A stretch of 64,000 nt of DNA from Pontibacter rufus (GTDB taxonomy: Bacteria; Bacteroidota; Bacteroidia; Cytophagales; Hymenobacteraceae). The position numbers and the translations under genes are program-made. The stretch lies in the NCBI RefSeq assembly GCF_015694705.1, contig NZ_JADQDR010000008.1, forward strand, positions 227,905 to 291,904, in the 5' to 3' direction. The notes under the pieces are model-generated. The model was not told the origin of the DNA and did no database searches. It saw nothing but the letters and a program-made list of their open reading frames with translations. Shown here one piece after another: positions 18,358 to 27,500 of this stretch (the first letter of the stretch is position 1; every line of letters begins with the position of its first letter).

Positions 18358-18927
18358 CAGGAATTATTTAAATAACATGAGTAGTACCTCAGGAAGGATA
18401 ATCAACTGTCCCGGGGTGCTACTCATACTTATACTTGCGGGGAGCACTTTAATTGCCCGGAGCCAGGTGAAGAACAGGAGATAAACTTATGTTGCACTGC
18501 AGCAAATTAGCAGAGCATAAATGATGTTTTTTCGTTGGTGGAATGCAAGGCTTTCGCCGGATCAGGGTTATACATAATCTGCAAATAACGTTAATCAGAA
18601 CATAAGATAAAGAACTACTGCTGCGTAGCTTGGGAATAGGAGAATATTTCGGTTAGCTCTAGCTTAAGAAAAAATTATTATATAATTATTGCAAAAAAAT
18701 TATATAAAATAACTAGATTTGCCGTATACAGAATTTATGCACAATTGTAACAAACTACTATAATTGTATCTACATTAAAACTACCTTACACTGCCGCATG
18801 ACAAAATAATTTAAGCACGCCTGAGTTCAATTATACTTTAGAAGTATAAAGCCGCTATTATAAAAGCACGACGTTATAAAATACTTTGTGAAGAATATCA
18901 AAATTTAAACTCCGAAAAAGAGTAAAT
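18358..18927. other. AT-rich leader region of the 1578-aa gene
   Basis: A 570-base gap without a credible gene. A weak hairpin (GAGTAGTACC near 18379 with GGTGCTACTC near 18415) could end the upstream transcript, but it has no T-run. The rest is strongly AT-rich, especially 18670-18900, and includes a promoter candidate (listed separately) about 200 bases before the next ATG. Confidence 0.5.
18689..18721 (+). promoter_or_regulatory. Candidate Bacteroidota sigma-A promoter
   Basis: TTG at 18689 and TAGATTTG at 18714-18721 match the Bacteroidota -33 (TTG) and -7 (TAnnTTTG) elements, with a slightly long spacer of 22 bases. It would give a 5' leader of about 200 bases for the 1578-aa gene. Confidence 0.4.
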
Positions 18928-21900
18928 ATGAATAAGATTTATACTTACAGTTCCTGCAGCCGCAAGTCTTTGGCAATGCTGATTATGGGACTTATAGCTG
19001 GCCTACAGCTTTTATCGTTTGCTTTTGCACCTGGAGCCGCTGCATACAGCACGGAATACCGGAAAAGCAACAACATTACCACTATAGCACAGCCCGCTGA
19101 AGCAGCTGCCCTGATAACAAATGTTTCGGCGAGTAGCGGTAAGAGTTACGTGGTTACTGATTTGGCAACAGGTAAGCTCATGTATACCGACCGCACTTAT
19201 CAGATTACATCCGTGCCATCCGCACTGACAGGCGCTACGCTTATCGAGACGGCCAATGACGATAAAAAGAGTACCAGTTCTTCACTGCTCTCTTTCGACC
19301 TGTCAGAGCAGTCTACTATTTATGTGGCTTACGACCCCAGAGCTACAACACTTCCTTCCTGGCTCAGCGGCTGGCAGAAGCTCACTGACAAATTAGGGGT
19401 AGATGATTCGCAGATAAGCAGCATGGTCTTGTATAGCAAGACCTTTGATGCAGGAGAAGTGACTTTAGGCGGTAATCTGGCAAGTCCGGCAAAAGGTGCT
19501 GAGACGAACTATCTCATAATAGCCAAGCAAACTGCCATCACACCCGCGTCTACAGGATTGGTAACGGATGTTTCGGCCAGCAGCGGCAAAAACTATGTGG
19601 TTACGGAGTTGGCGGCAGGCAAGCTCATGTATACCGACCGTACCTATAAAATCACTACAGTACCATCCTCCCTTACTGGCGCTACACTTATTGAGACGGC
19701 CAATGACGATAAAAAGAGCACCAGCACCTCGCTGCTTAGCTTTAACCTGTCGGAGCAGTCTGTTGTATATGTGGCTTACGACCCGCGCGGCACCACGCTG
19801 CCAAGCTGGCTCAGCGGCTGGCAAAAGCTCACCGATAAATTAGGTGTGGATGACTCGCAGATAAGCAACATGGACCTGTATAGCAAGACTTTTGCTGCAG
19901 GAGAAGTGGTTTTAGGTGGTAATCTGGCTAGCCCGGCAAAAGGTGCCCAGACGAATTATCTGGTCATAGCTAAGCAAACTGCTACGCCGCCTACATCTAC
20001 AGCATTAGTAACAGGTGTGGTTGCCAGCAGCGGTAAGAAATATGTGGTTACGGATTTGGCAGCAGGTAAACTCATGTATACCGACCGTACTTACAAAATC
20101 ACTACAGTGCCATCCGTGCTGACAAGCGCTACGCTTATCCAGACGGCTAACGACGACAAGTATAATACCAGCACTTCACTGCTTAGCTTCAACCTGTCGG
20201 AGCAGTCTGTTGTGTATGTGGCTTACGACCCGCGCGGCACCACGCTACCAGGCTGGCTGAGCGGCTGGCAGAAGCTCACTGACAGGCTGGGTGTGGATGA
20301 CTCGCAGATAAGCAATATGGACTTGTATAGTATGTCCTTTCCGGCTGGTAAAGTGAGCCTGGGCGGTAACCTGGCAAGTCCGGCAAAAGGTGCAGCGAAC
20401 AATTACCTGGTAATTGCTAAGCGGGAAGACGTAGCGGTTAAATCACTGTCTTTTACCACGACTTCATTAAATTACACCGCAGTGCAGGGAGGTACCGTTT
20501 CTGCTCAGTCTACACAGCTATCAGCGAGCCAGGGTACACCAACTATTACGCTTAGTAAAACCAGCGCTACCTGGCTGACCCTGCCAAATGCCGGACTTGG
20601 CACAGTAACTTTCGGCTCCTCTAACATCAGCACGAATCTTACGCCCGGCACTTACCAGGCAACGGTAACGGCTTCGGCAGACGGTTATACATCCGCCAGT
20701 CTACGCATAACACTGACCGTAACAGCTCCTCCAGCTTCTTCTTCGGAGGTGAATATAAACTTTCAGCTGGCTTCCACATCCACGCCTTCGGGCTATACAG
20801 CGGATGCCGGCCAGGCTTATAGCTCAGCACGCGGCTACGGCTGGCTGGATGCGGCTACCGGACAACCAAAAGATATAACGGCTAGCATGCGCCAGCGATC
20901 AGGTACAGACGAACTGCGCCTGCGTACGTTCGCGCAAATGCAGGACACGCCGAGCAGCTGGGAGTATGCAGTGCCCAATGGCATGTATAATGTAACGGTA
21001 AGTGCCGGCGATCCGAGCTACTTCGACAGCAAACATCAGGTAAACGTAGAAGGTATACCAGCCATTTCTGGATTTGTGCCAAGCAGTACAGAGAAGTATC
21101 GCTCCGGTACTGTAACAGTAGAGGTGAAAGACGGTAAGCTGACCATAGATGCTGCAGGCGGACAGAACACAAAACTAAACTATGCACTCATCAGTCCGTC
21201 CACAGCCGGTAGCGATGACATTGCGCCTATTGCCACTGTTAAACTATCCGGAACGCTGCAATCTGAAGGTGTATACCAAAACGAGGTACTGGTAACTATC
21301 AACGCATCAGATACCGGCGGTTCAGGACTGGCTTCCGTACAATACAGCCTGAACAGCGGCGCCTATACAGCTTATTCCGCTCCAATCAGAATCACGGCAG
21401 TGGGTAACTACACCATTCGCGCAAAAGCTACGGATAGAAGCGGCAACGTAACAGTATCTGATGTTACCAGCTTTAGCATAGAAAAGGCTGCAGCAAGCAA
21501 CACATACATGTTTGTGGAGAATGCAGATAAATTCCCGGCTTTGGATGAAATGACCTTTTCTCTTATACAGATACCCTGGAGACGTGATAACGGCGATGGT
21601 ACCTATACTGCTTACAATGCTAACCACAACCAGGTAAAATTAAAGATTAGCAATAAAGGCAAAGGAACACTTATCGTGAGCGATCTGGCACTGTCTAATA
21701 ACAATGCCTGGAAAATTGAATCTTTAAACGGAGCTGCTTACGATGCCTCTGCGGCAACGCCATTTAGCGTTGGCCCCGGTGCCTCCGCAGTAGCAGTAAT
21801 AGAGTTCATTGCCAAAGATCAGGCTACGCGGGTGAAGGTGCTGAACGATACACTTTATATTCACTCGAATGATGATTTGGCTCCTTTCAAAAAAGTAGTA

Positions 21901-23664
21901 TTACGTGGTCTCTGGCAAAAGGCAGGAGAGGGTAACAACGAACCTTGGGCACAAGAAATCATCAGAGCTTTTGGCTTTAAAACAAGAACAGGGTATAGCC
22001 ATGACGATGGTAGTATAGATGGTAACACTATAGTGCCAAATTCGGATGAAATCATAACCCCTTTCTTTGTAAAAGCAGATCCAAGCAAGGACATTATCCT
22101 CACGCAAATGGCTGCTTACCATGGTTGCTGTGCGGCAACCGAAAAGATCCAATGGTATGCTAAGAATACAAGCACCTTTACAACGGTGTTTACCCACAAC
22201 TCATTGGATGGGCAATCGCTTCTTCCACGTAAAAGCGGTTCTTCAACGGTGCTGGCACAGGGCAAAATAACTGCTATAGGAGCCTTTGGGATTAGAACAG
22301 GGAAATCCTATTCAGACAGAACAAAGAACTTTGAGGGTAAACTGGCAATGCGCATCTGGAAGGCAGTAGACAGCAATGGTAACGTAATTCCCAATGCTTA
22401 TATTATTGGTTCAGACTACCTGGGCACTTCATTTACCAACTACGACTACCAGGATAATGTGTATTACATAACCAACGTGAGGCCTGAAACCGGATCAGCC
22501 AATTACTCGGAGCTGGCTGCAGCGCCTTCAGCTGTCTATTTTGATGCGCTACAGGCTGGAAGCAGCAAAACAATGAGCATCAGCCTCAGCAATTCAGGCG
22601 AAATGTATGAGAGCGGTAATGATCCGGCCATTCAGATTAAGGGAGTTGAACTGGTTGGGCCTGACTATGATGAATTCTCTTTTACGATGCCGTCGGCTAC
22701 CGTGCTGGCAGCCCAAGCTTCTACGAGTATTTCAGTTAAGTTTAACCCGAAAACGCTGGGTATAAAAAATGCAGCTTTGCTGGTGCATTACAACAGCGGG
22801 GCTTCGCCGCTTCGCATACCGCTCTATGGTATTGCCAATACCAGCAGTGCAGCCATTTCATTGGTGAAACGCATCAAAGGCGGTTCCGATAACAGCATAA
22901 CGATACAGGGAAATGTATGGGAATCGGATGCTAATTATCGCAAGGGATCTGTTAGACTGGATAAACAGGTGGTAACGACACCAATAGCATCCACGGATGA
23001 AGATGTGCTCTATCAGACATATCTCTCTGCCGCCACAGATCTGGCTGAGACACGATTTGAGGTACCACTGGCTAATGGAAGTTATAGGGTACGCTTACAC
23101 TTTGTAGAAAACTATTTCTCATCTACAGGTGCCAGGGTATTTAATACGACCATAGAGAACTCGCTGCAGCTGGCTAACTTCGATATTTACCGGGAAGTCG
23201 GATACAGGGCTGCTTTGGTGAAGGATTTTGAAGTGAACATAACAGATGGTGTTCTGAACCTCAAGTTTAATCCAACTGTAAACCGATTGGCATTAGCGGG
23301 TGTCGAAATCTATAAGGTTACGGCTACTTCCAGCCTGGCCGCACAGTCGGCTTCGGAAAGCGCTCTTGTGGCGGAAGAGGATGCCTTAGGCAAGCAAGGA
23401 CAAGGCCTGCGCCTGTATCCTAACCCGAATGCTGGTGACAAGGTAATGATAGAGTTGAACGGCTTTGCACCGCATGAGGTAGCTACAATTACCATGTATG
23501 ATATAGCAGGCCGACAGGTAAGCTCCGGAACAACGGAAACCGACGGACAAGGGGCTGCTATAAAGGAGATGTCTATTGCAGGAAATGCGAGCAGGGGAGT
23601 TTACCTGATAAAAGCTGTTTCCGCATCGGGGCAGGCACAGAGCAAATTACTTATCGCACGTTAA
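18928..23664 (+). CDS. Giant T9SS protein with three YTDRTY repeats and malectin domains
   Basis: A 1578-residue secreted protein. A signal peptide (about 1-38) is followed by three copies of the same module as in the preceding protein (about 60-201, 209-351, 358-498), a BACON-like Ig domain (about 508-601), a malectin-like domain (about 606-756, with VSAGDPSYFDSKHQVNVEG), an OmpL47-like Ig domain (about 768-855, ASDTGGSGLASVQYSLNSG), an unassigned beta-rich block (about 858-1190), an Ig-like domain, a typical malectin domain (about 1308-1461) and a T9SS tail (YPNPNAGDKVMIELN, about 1490-1578). No enzyme site is seen. Binding of extracellular carbohydrate is inferred from the malectin folds. 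A strong terminator follows. Confidence 0.85.
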   Translation: MNKIYTYSSCSRKSLAMLIMGLIAGLQLLSFAFAPGAAAYSTEYRKSNNITTIAQPAEAAALITNVSASSGKSYVVTDLATGKLMYTDRTYQITSVPSALTGATLIETANDDKKSTSSSLLSFDLSEQSTIYVAYDPRATTLPSWLSGWQKLTDKLGVDDSQISSMVLYSKTFDAGEVTLGGNLASPAKGAETNYLIIAKQTAITPASTGLVTDVSASSGKNYVVTELAAGKLMYTDRTYKITTVPSSLTGATLIETANDDKKSTSTSLLSFNLSEQSVVYVAYDPRGTTLPSWLSGWQKLTDKLGVDDSQISNMDLYSKTFAAGEVVLGGNLASPAKGAQTNYLVIAKQTATPPTSTALVTGVVASSGKKYVVTDLAAGKLMYTDRTYKITTVPSVLTSATLIQTANDDKYNTSTSLLSFNLSEQSVVYVAYDPRGTTLPGWLSGWQKLTDRLGVDDSQISNMDLYSMSFPAGKVSLGGNLASPAKGAANNYLVIAKREDVAVKSLSFTTTSLNYTAVQGGTVSAQSTQLSASQGTPTITLSKTSATWLTLPNAGLGTVTFGSSNISTNLTPGTYQATVTASADGYTSASLRITLTVTAPPASSSEVNINFQLASTSTPSGYTADAGQAYSSARGYGWLDAATGQPKDITASMRQRSGTDELRLRTFAQMQDTPSSWEYAVPNGMYNVTVSAGDPSYFDSKHQVNVEGIPAISGFVPSSTEKYRSGTVTVEVKDGKLTIDAAGGQNTKLNYALISPSTAGSDDIAPIATVKLSGTLQSEGVYQNEVLVTINASDTGGSGLASVQYSLNSGAYTAYSAPIRITAVGNYTIRAKATDRSGNVTVSDVTSFSIEKAAASNTYMFVENADKFPALDEMTFSLIQIPWRRDNGDGTYTAYNANHNQVKLKISNKGKGTLIVSDLALSNNNAWKIESLNGAAYDASAATPFSVGPGASAVAVIEFIAKDQATRVKVLNDTLYIHSNDDLAPFKKVVLRGLWQKAGEGNNEPWAQEIIRAFGFKTRTGYSHDDGSIDGNTIVPNSDEIITPFFVKADPSKDIILTQMAAYHGCCAATEKIQWYAKNTSTFTTVFTHNSLDGQSLLPRKSGSSTVLAQGKITAIGAFGIRTGKSYSDRTKNFEGKLAMRIWKAVDSNGNVIPNAYIIGSDYLGTSFTNYDYQDNVYYITNVRPETGSANYSELAAAPSAVYFDALQAGSSKTMSISLSNSGEMYESGNDPAIQIKGVELVGPDYDEFSFTMPSATVLAAQASTSISVKFNPKTLGIKNAALLVHYNSGASPLRIPLYGIANTSSAAISLVKRIKGGSDNSITIQGNVWESDANYRKGSVRLDKQVVTTPIASTDEDVLYQTYLSAATDLAETRFEVPLANGSYRVRLHFVENYFSSTGARVFNTTIENSLQLANFDIYREVGYRAALVKDFEVNITDGVLNLKFNPTVNRLALAGVEIYKVTATSSLAAQSASESALVAEEDALGKQGQGLRLYPNPNAGDKVMIELNGFAPHEVATITMYDIAGRQVSSGTTETDGQGAAIKEMSIAGNASRGVYLIKAVSASGQAQSKLLIAR

Positions 23665-23669
23665 CAATA

Positions 23670-23719
23670 GCATAAAACAAAAAAGGGCTGTAGACATACA
23701 GCCCTTTTTTGTTTTATGC
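23670..23719. terminator. Strong rho-independent terminator
   Basis: A perfect 23-base stem (23670-23692 with 23697-23719) around a GACA loop. It has a GC core, AAGGGCTGTA, with A-run and T-run flanks, so it can act in both directions. It begins six bases after the stop of the 1578-aa gene. Confidence 0.92.
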
Positions 23720-24202
23720 TAACCTAAACTGCCGAAAACACAGGTTTAGACAACAATGAGAGAGCCCTCTAGCTTTGATGAATCTGGCAAATACGGATAC
23801 GAAAATTATGTGGAATGCCTGGAAGGGAGCAGGAAAGTTAAAGTGCCTGTTATGTAATAGAGACCGAAGTATAAAAAGTAAGTAAAAGAATTAATTGTAT
23901 AATTAAAGATTAAATTTAAAATAGCTAATATTATAGACAAAATAATCTTGTCAGCGTACTAGCATCGTAAGTGTTTAAACATTAATTTAAAGTCCTTATC
24001 CTAATAAGAGATGGTTACCTGAAATGCTTTAAACATTTAGGGGAAGTATAAAATAGAGAGCAGGTACAGTTAAGGATTGCTTCAACTTCAGCACTCTATG
24101 GCGCGAAAGACAAAATTTCTTAAGATGTAGCTTGTTGAGAACGAGCGCTTTAAAAATGAATTAGAAATAAATTAAATTTATTATATGAAATTTAATCATT
24201 TT

Positions 24203-24230
24203 TTTGTGCAAGTTACGTACTGTAAATTTG
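24203..24230 (+). promoter_or_regulatory. Candidate Bacteroidota sigma-A promoter
   Basis: TTTG (24203-24206) and TAAATTTG (24223-24230) fit the -33 and -7 consensus with a 16-base spacer. Transcription from here would cover the small ORF and hairpin before the 1654-aa gene. Confidence 0.45.
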
Positions 24231-24273
24231 TAAATTATATAATTCAATAATACAACACATCAGGAGAGCAGTC

Positions 24274-24381
24274 GTGAAAAAGGAGCAGCACTCATTTCTT
24301 ACAATGCAATTAAATAACATAATCATCTTGCAATCTATATTTCCTGCAATACACTACCGTTTAGTACCTGCTTTGAAATAG
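24274..24381 (+). CDS. Possible 35-residue leader peptide
   Basis: GTG start, 35 codons, TAG stop. The peptide opens VKKEQHSFLTMQLNN and has an Ile/Leu-rich middle. AGGAGAG (24262-24268) lies five bases upstream of the GTG at a good Shine-Dalgarno distance. The frame runs through the left arm of the hairpin at 24343 and stops in its loop. That layout could couple translation to folding of the leader, but chance is quite possible and no family is recognised. Confidence 0.3.
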   Translation: MKKEQHSFLTMQLNNIIILQSIFPAIHYRLVPALK

Positions 24382-24411
24382 AACAGGCACTAAACGGTAG
24401 TGTATTGCAGG
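24343..24411. repeat. Long inverted repeat / hairpin in leader
   Basis: A perfect 23-base inverted repeat (24343-24365 with 24389-24411), extended by one mismatch and four more pairs, leaving a 13-base loop (24371-24383). It lies 92 bases before the 1654-aa gene start. No T-run follows, so a simple terminator is less likely than an mRNA structure or a remnant of a mobile element. Confidence 0.8.
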
Positions 24412-24502
24412 CTTTAATTACCTGAAAGTTTTAAATATAAACCAGGTATAGTATGATACTATACTAAAATAATGCTGATAAAACAATTAAGCGAGAGCTG
24501 GA

Positions 24503-27500
24503 ATGGAAAGAACTATACTAAAGCATACCTTATCTATGAACCTTAATTTTAATCTAAAGGTGCTGCTGCCTGTTAAGCACCTTTTTCTATCATTATTTTT
24601 GCTTCTACTTCTGCTGCCACTATTTAATTCTCCTGTTTCTGGAGCAGAGCTTCCTGTACATCTGGATTTTAATGCAGGTGTGCCGGGCACGGTGGCAGAC
24701 GCATCAGGCCAGGGAACAGGTTTTGAGGTGGTGGCTCCTTTCTCGGGTGCTCGTCTGTCTGAGGATGGCGCACCTTCGGATGCTTCACGTCCATGGTATG
24801 AACCTTCACGGTTATCACTCACCAACGGACAGCTGAAAATAACTACAAACAAGGGTATAGCCTTTCAGTCCAATAACAATCAGCTTAATGTGCTTTCAAT
24901 ATCAGCCGACGGGAGCAAAGGCCTGGTTGCTGAAGCAACACTGGTGCGCCCTTACTACGGAACGTCTTCACAGCAGGCAGGAGTATGGGTAGGGTTGAAC
25001 GATCACACTTATATAAAATTGGTTGTGAACGGTAACCGCGTAGAACTGCAACGGGAAATTAATGATGTTTCGGCCGGAAGTGGTTCAACTGACCAGCGGC
25101 AGACGAGCTACCTGAGTGGGCTTAATACACAGACGGTGCGGCTGCGGCTTGTGGTAGATGCGGCTACCGGCAAAGCCGAAGGCTTTTACTCAACTGATGG
25201 GGTAAATTATAAAAGTACGGGAGCGGGCTATACAGAGCCCTGGCTGAGCGTATACGGCACGGGCCTGATTAGTTCGCAGGTGCTGTGCGGCGTGTTGTCT
25301 ACTCACCGAAATGCAGGCACACCCATTACTTATACTTTCGATGACTTCAGTCTCAGTGCATTGGTTAATACTACAACATCTGAGCTTGCAACACAAGATG
25401 TAAAGATAAACTTTCAACTGGCCTCCACTTTCACGCCTTCGGGTTATACAGCGGATGCCGGGCAGGCTTATAGCTCAGACCGCGGCTATGGGTGGGTAGA
25501 TCCGGTAACAGGCCAGCCCAAAGACCAGACCGCCAGTATGCGGGAGCGCACGGGCACTGAAGATGTAAGACTACGCACTTTTGCACAGATGCAGGCGACT
25601 ACCAACGGCCAGACACCCGGCAGCTGGGAGTATGCGCTGCCCAATGGTGTCTATAATGTAACGGTAAGTGCCGGCGACCCAGACTACTACGACAGCAAAC
25701 ATCAGGTGAATGTGGAAGGCGTGGCGGCTATTACCGGGTTTGTGCCAACCAAAACAGTGAAGTACCGCACCGGCACTGTAACAGTAGAGGTAAAAGATGG
25801 CAAGCTGACCATAGATGCCGCAGGCGGTCAGAATACAAAACTAAATTATGTGCTGGTAAGCCCGGTTCCGGCGCTGGCATTTTCAACTGACACGTTAAGT
25901 TATACTGTAGTACAGGGGGGAGCAGTGTCTCCACAATCCACAGAATTGTCAGCTAATGTTGGCGCACCTGCTGTTAGCCTGGGCAAGCCGGCAGGGGCAG
26001 ACTGGCTGACCTTACCTGCCGCTGCCTTGGGTACACTTACTTTCGGCCCGGAAAACATCAGCACGAGCCTTACACCCGGCACTTACCGGGCCACGGTAGC
26101 GGCTTCGGCAGACGGCTATACTTCAGACAGTTTACGCATAACGCTGACCATAACAGCACCTCCTGCTCCTGCTTCAAAGGTGAATATAAACTTTCAGCTG
26201 GCCTCCACATCCACACCGTCCGGATATGTGGGCGATGCAGGCCTTGCCTTTGATGTTGCCCGCGGCTACGGGTGGGTAGATCCGGTGACAGGCCAGCCCA
26301 AAGACCAGACCGCCAGTATGCGCGAGCGCACGGGCACTGAAGATGTAAGACTGCGCACTTTTGCACAGATGCAGGCGACTACCAACGGCCAGACACCCGG
26401 CAGCTGGGAGTATGCGCTGCCCAATGGTGTCTATAATGTAACGGTAAGTGCCGGCGACCCAGACTACTACGACAGCAAACATCAGGTGAATGTGGAAGGC
26501 GTGGCGGCTATTACCGGGTTTGTGCCAACCAAAACAGTGAAGTACCGCACCGGCACTGTAACAGTAGAGGTAAAAGATGGCAAGCTGACCATAGATGCCG
26601 CAGGCGGTCAGAACACAAAACTAAATTATGCCCTCATCAGCCCATCGGTTCAGGCCGTTAAGGAATTATCTTTCTCTCCGGTGTCATTGGATTTTACGGC
26701 TGACAAAGGGGTAGCAGTCACCGGCCAAACCACAAAGCTTTCTGCCTCCACAGGAACTCCGGCTGTCAGCCTGAGCAAATCGACAGGGGCAGACTGGCTG
26801 ACCTTGCCTGCCGCTGCCTTGGGTACGCTTACTTTCGGCCCGGAAAACATCAACACGAACCTTACACCCGGCACTTACCAGGCAACGGTAACGGCTTCAG
26901 CTACCGGCTATACTTCAGCAGATTTACATATTACCCTGACCGTAACACAGCCTGCGTCAGCCCAGGACATCAATGTTAATTTTCAGCTTGCCGGATCTGC
27001 AACGCCTGAAGGTTATGTGGCCGAAACAGGTCTTGCTTTTGATACTTTCCGCGGCTACGGGTGGGTAGATCCGGTAACAGGCCAGCCCAAAGACCAGACT
27101 GCCAGTATGCGGGAGCGCACGGGCACTGAGGATGTACGACTGAGGACACTTGCACAGATGCAGGCGACTACCAGTGGCCAGACACCCGGCAGCTGGGAGT
27201 ATGTGCTGCCGAGTGGCACCTACAACGTAACAGTAAGTGCCGGCGACCCGGATTACATCGACAGCAAACATCAGGTAAACGTAGAGGGTGTGCCGGCTAT
27301 TTCAGGTTTTGTACCATCCAAACAGGATAAATATCGAATTAACACAGTAACAGTAGAAGTAAAAGATGGCAGGCTTACCATAGATGCTACAGGTGGCCAG
27401 AATACCAAACTTAACTATGTTTTAGTAGCGCAGGTGCCTGAAAGTGAATTGATGAGGCCACGGGTTACGGCAGTGAGACCTGCTGATGATGCAACCGATG

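Larger units (their letters stand above)
23720..24502. other. AT-rich leader region of the 1654-aa gene
   Basis: Almost 800 bases without a long gene. The part from 23870 to 24240 is very AT-rich. It contains, in order, a promoter candidate (24203-24230), a small ORF with a good ribosome binding site (24274-24381) and a long hairpin (24343-24411), each listed separately. Nothing resembling a transposase or tRNA is seen. Confidence 0.55.

Noticed and set aside
18379..18425. Terminator after the 1011-aa gene
   Set aside because: Ten pairs with one G-U and a 27-base loop without a T-run; too weak to call.
17170..20420. Regularly spaced repeats as a CRISPR array
   Set aside because: The repeats are about 430 bases long, in frame and code for protein modules.
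24343..24411. Insertion-sequence terminal repeats
   Set aside because: Only 23 bases separate the arms' inner ends, no transposase lies between, and no target duplication is evident, so it is listed as a hairpin.
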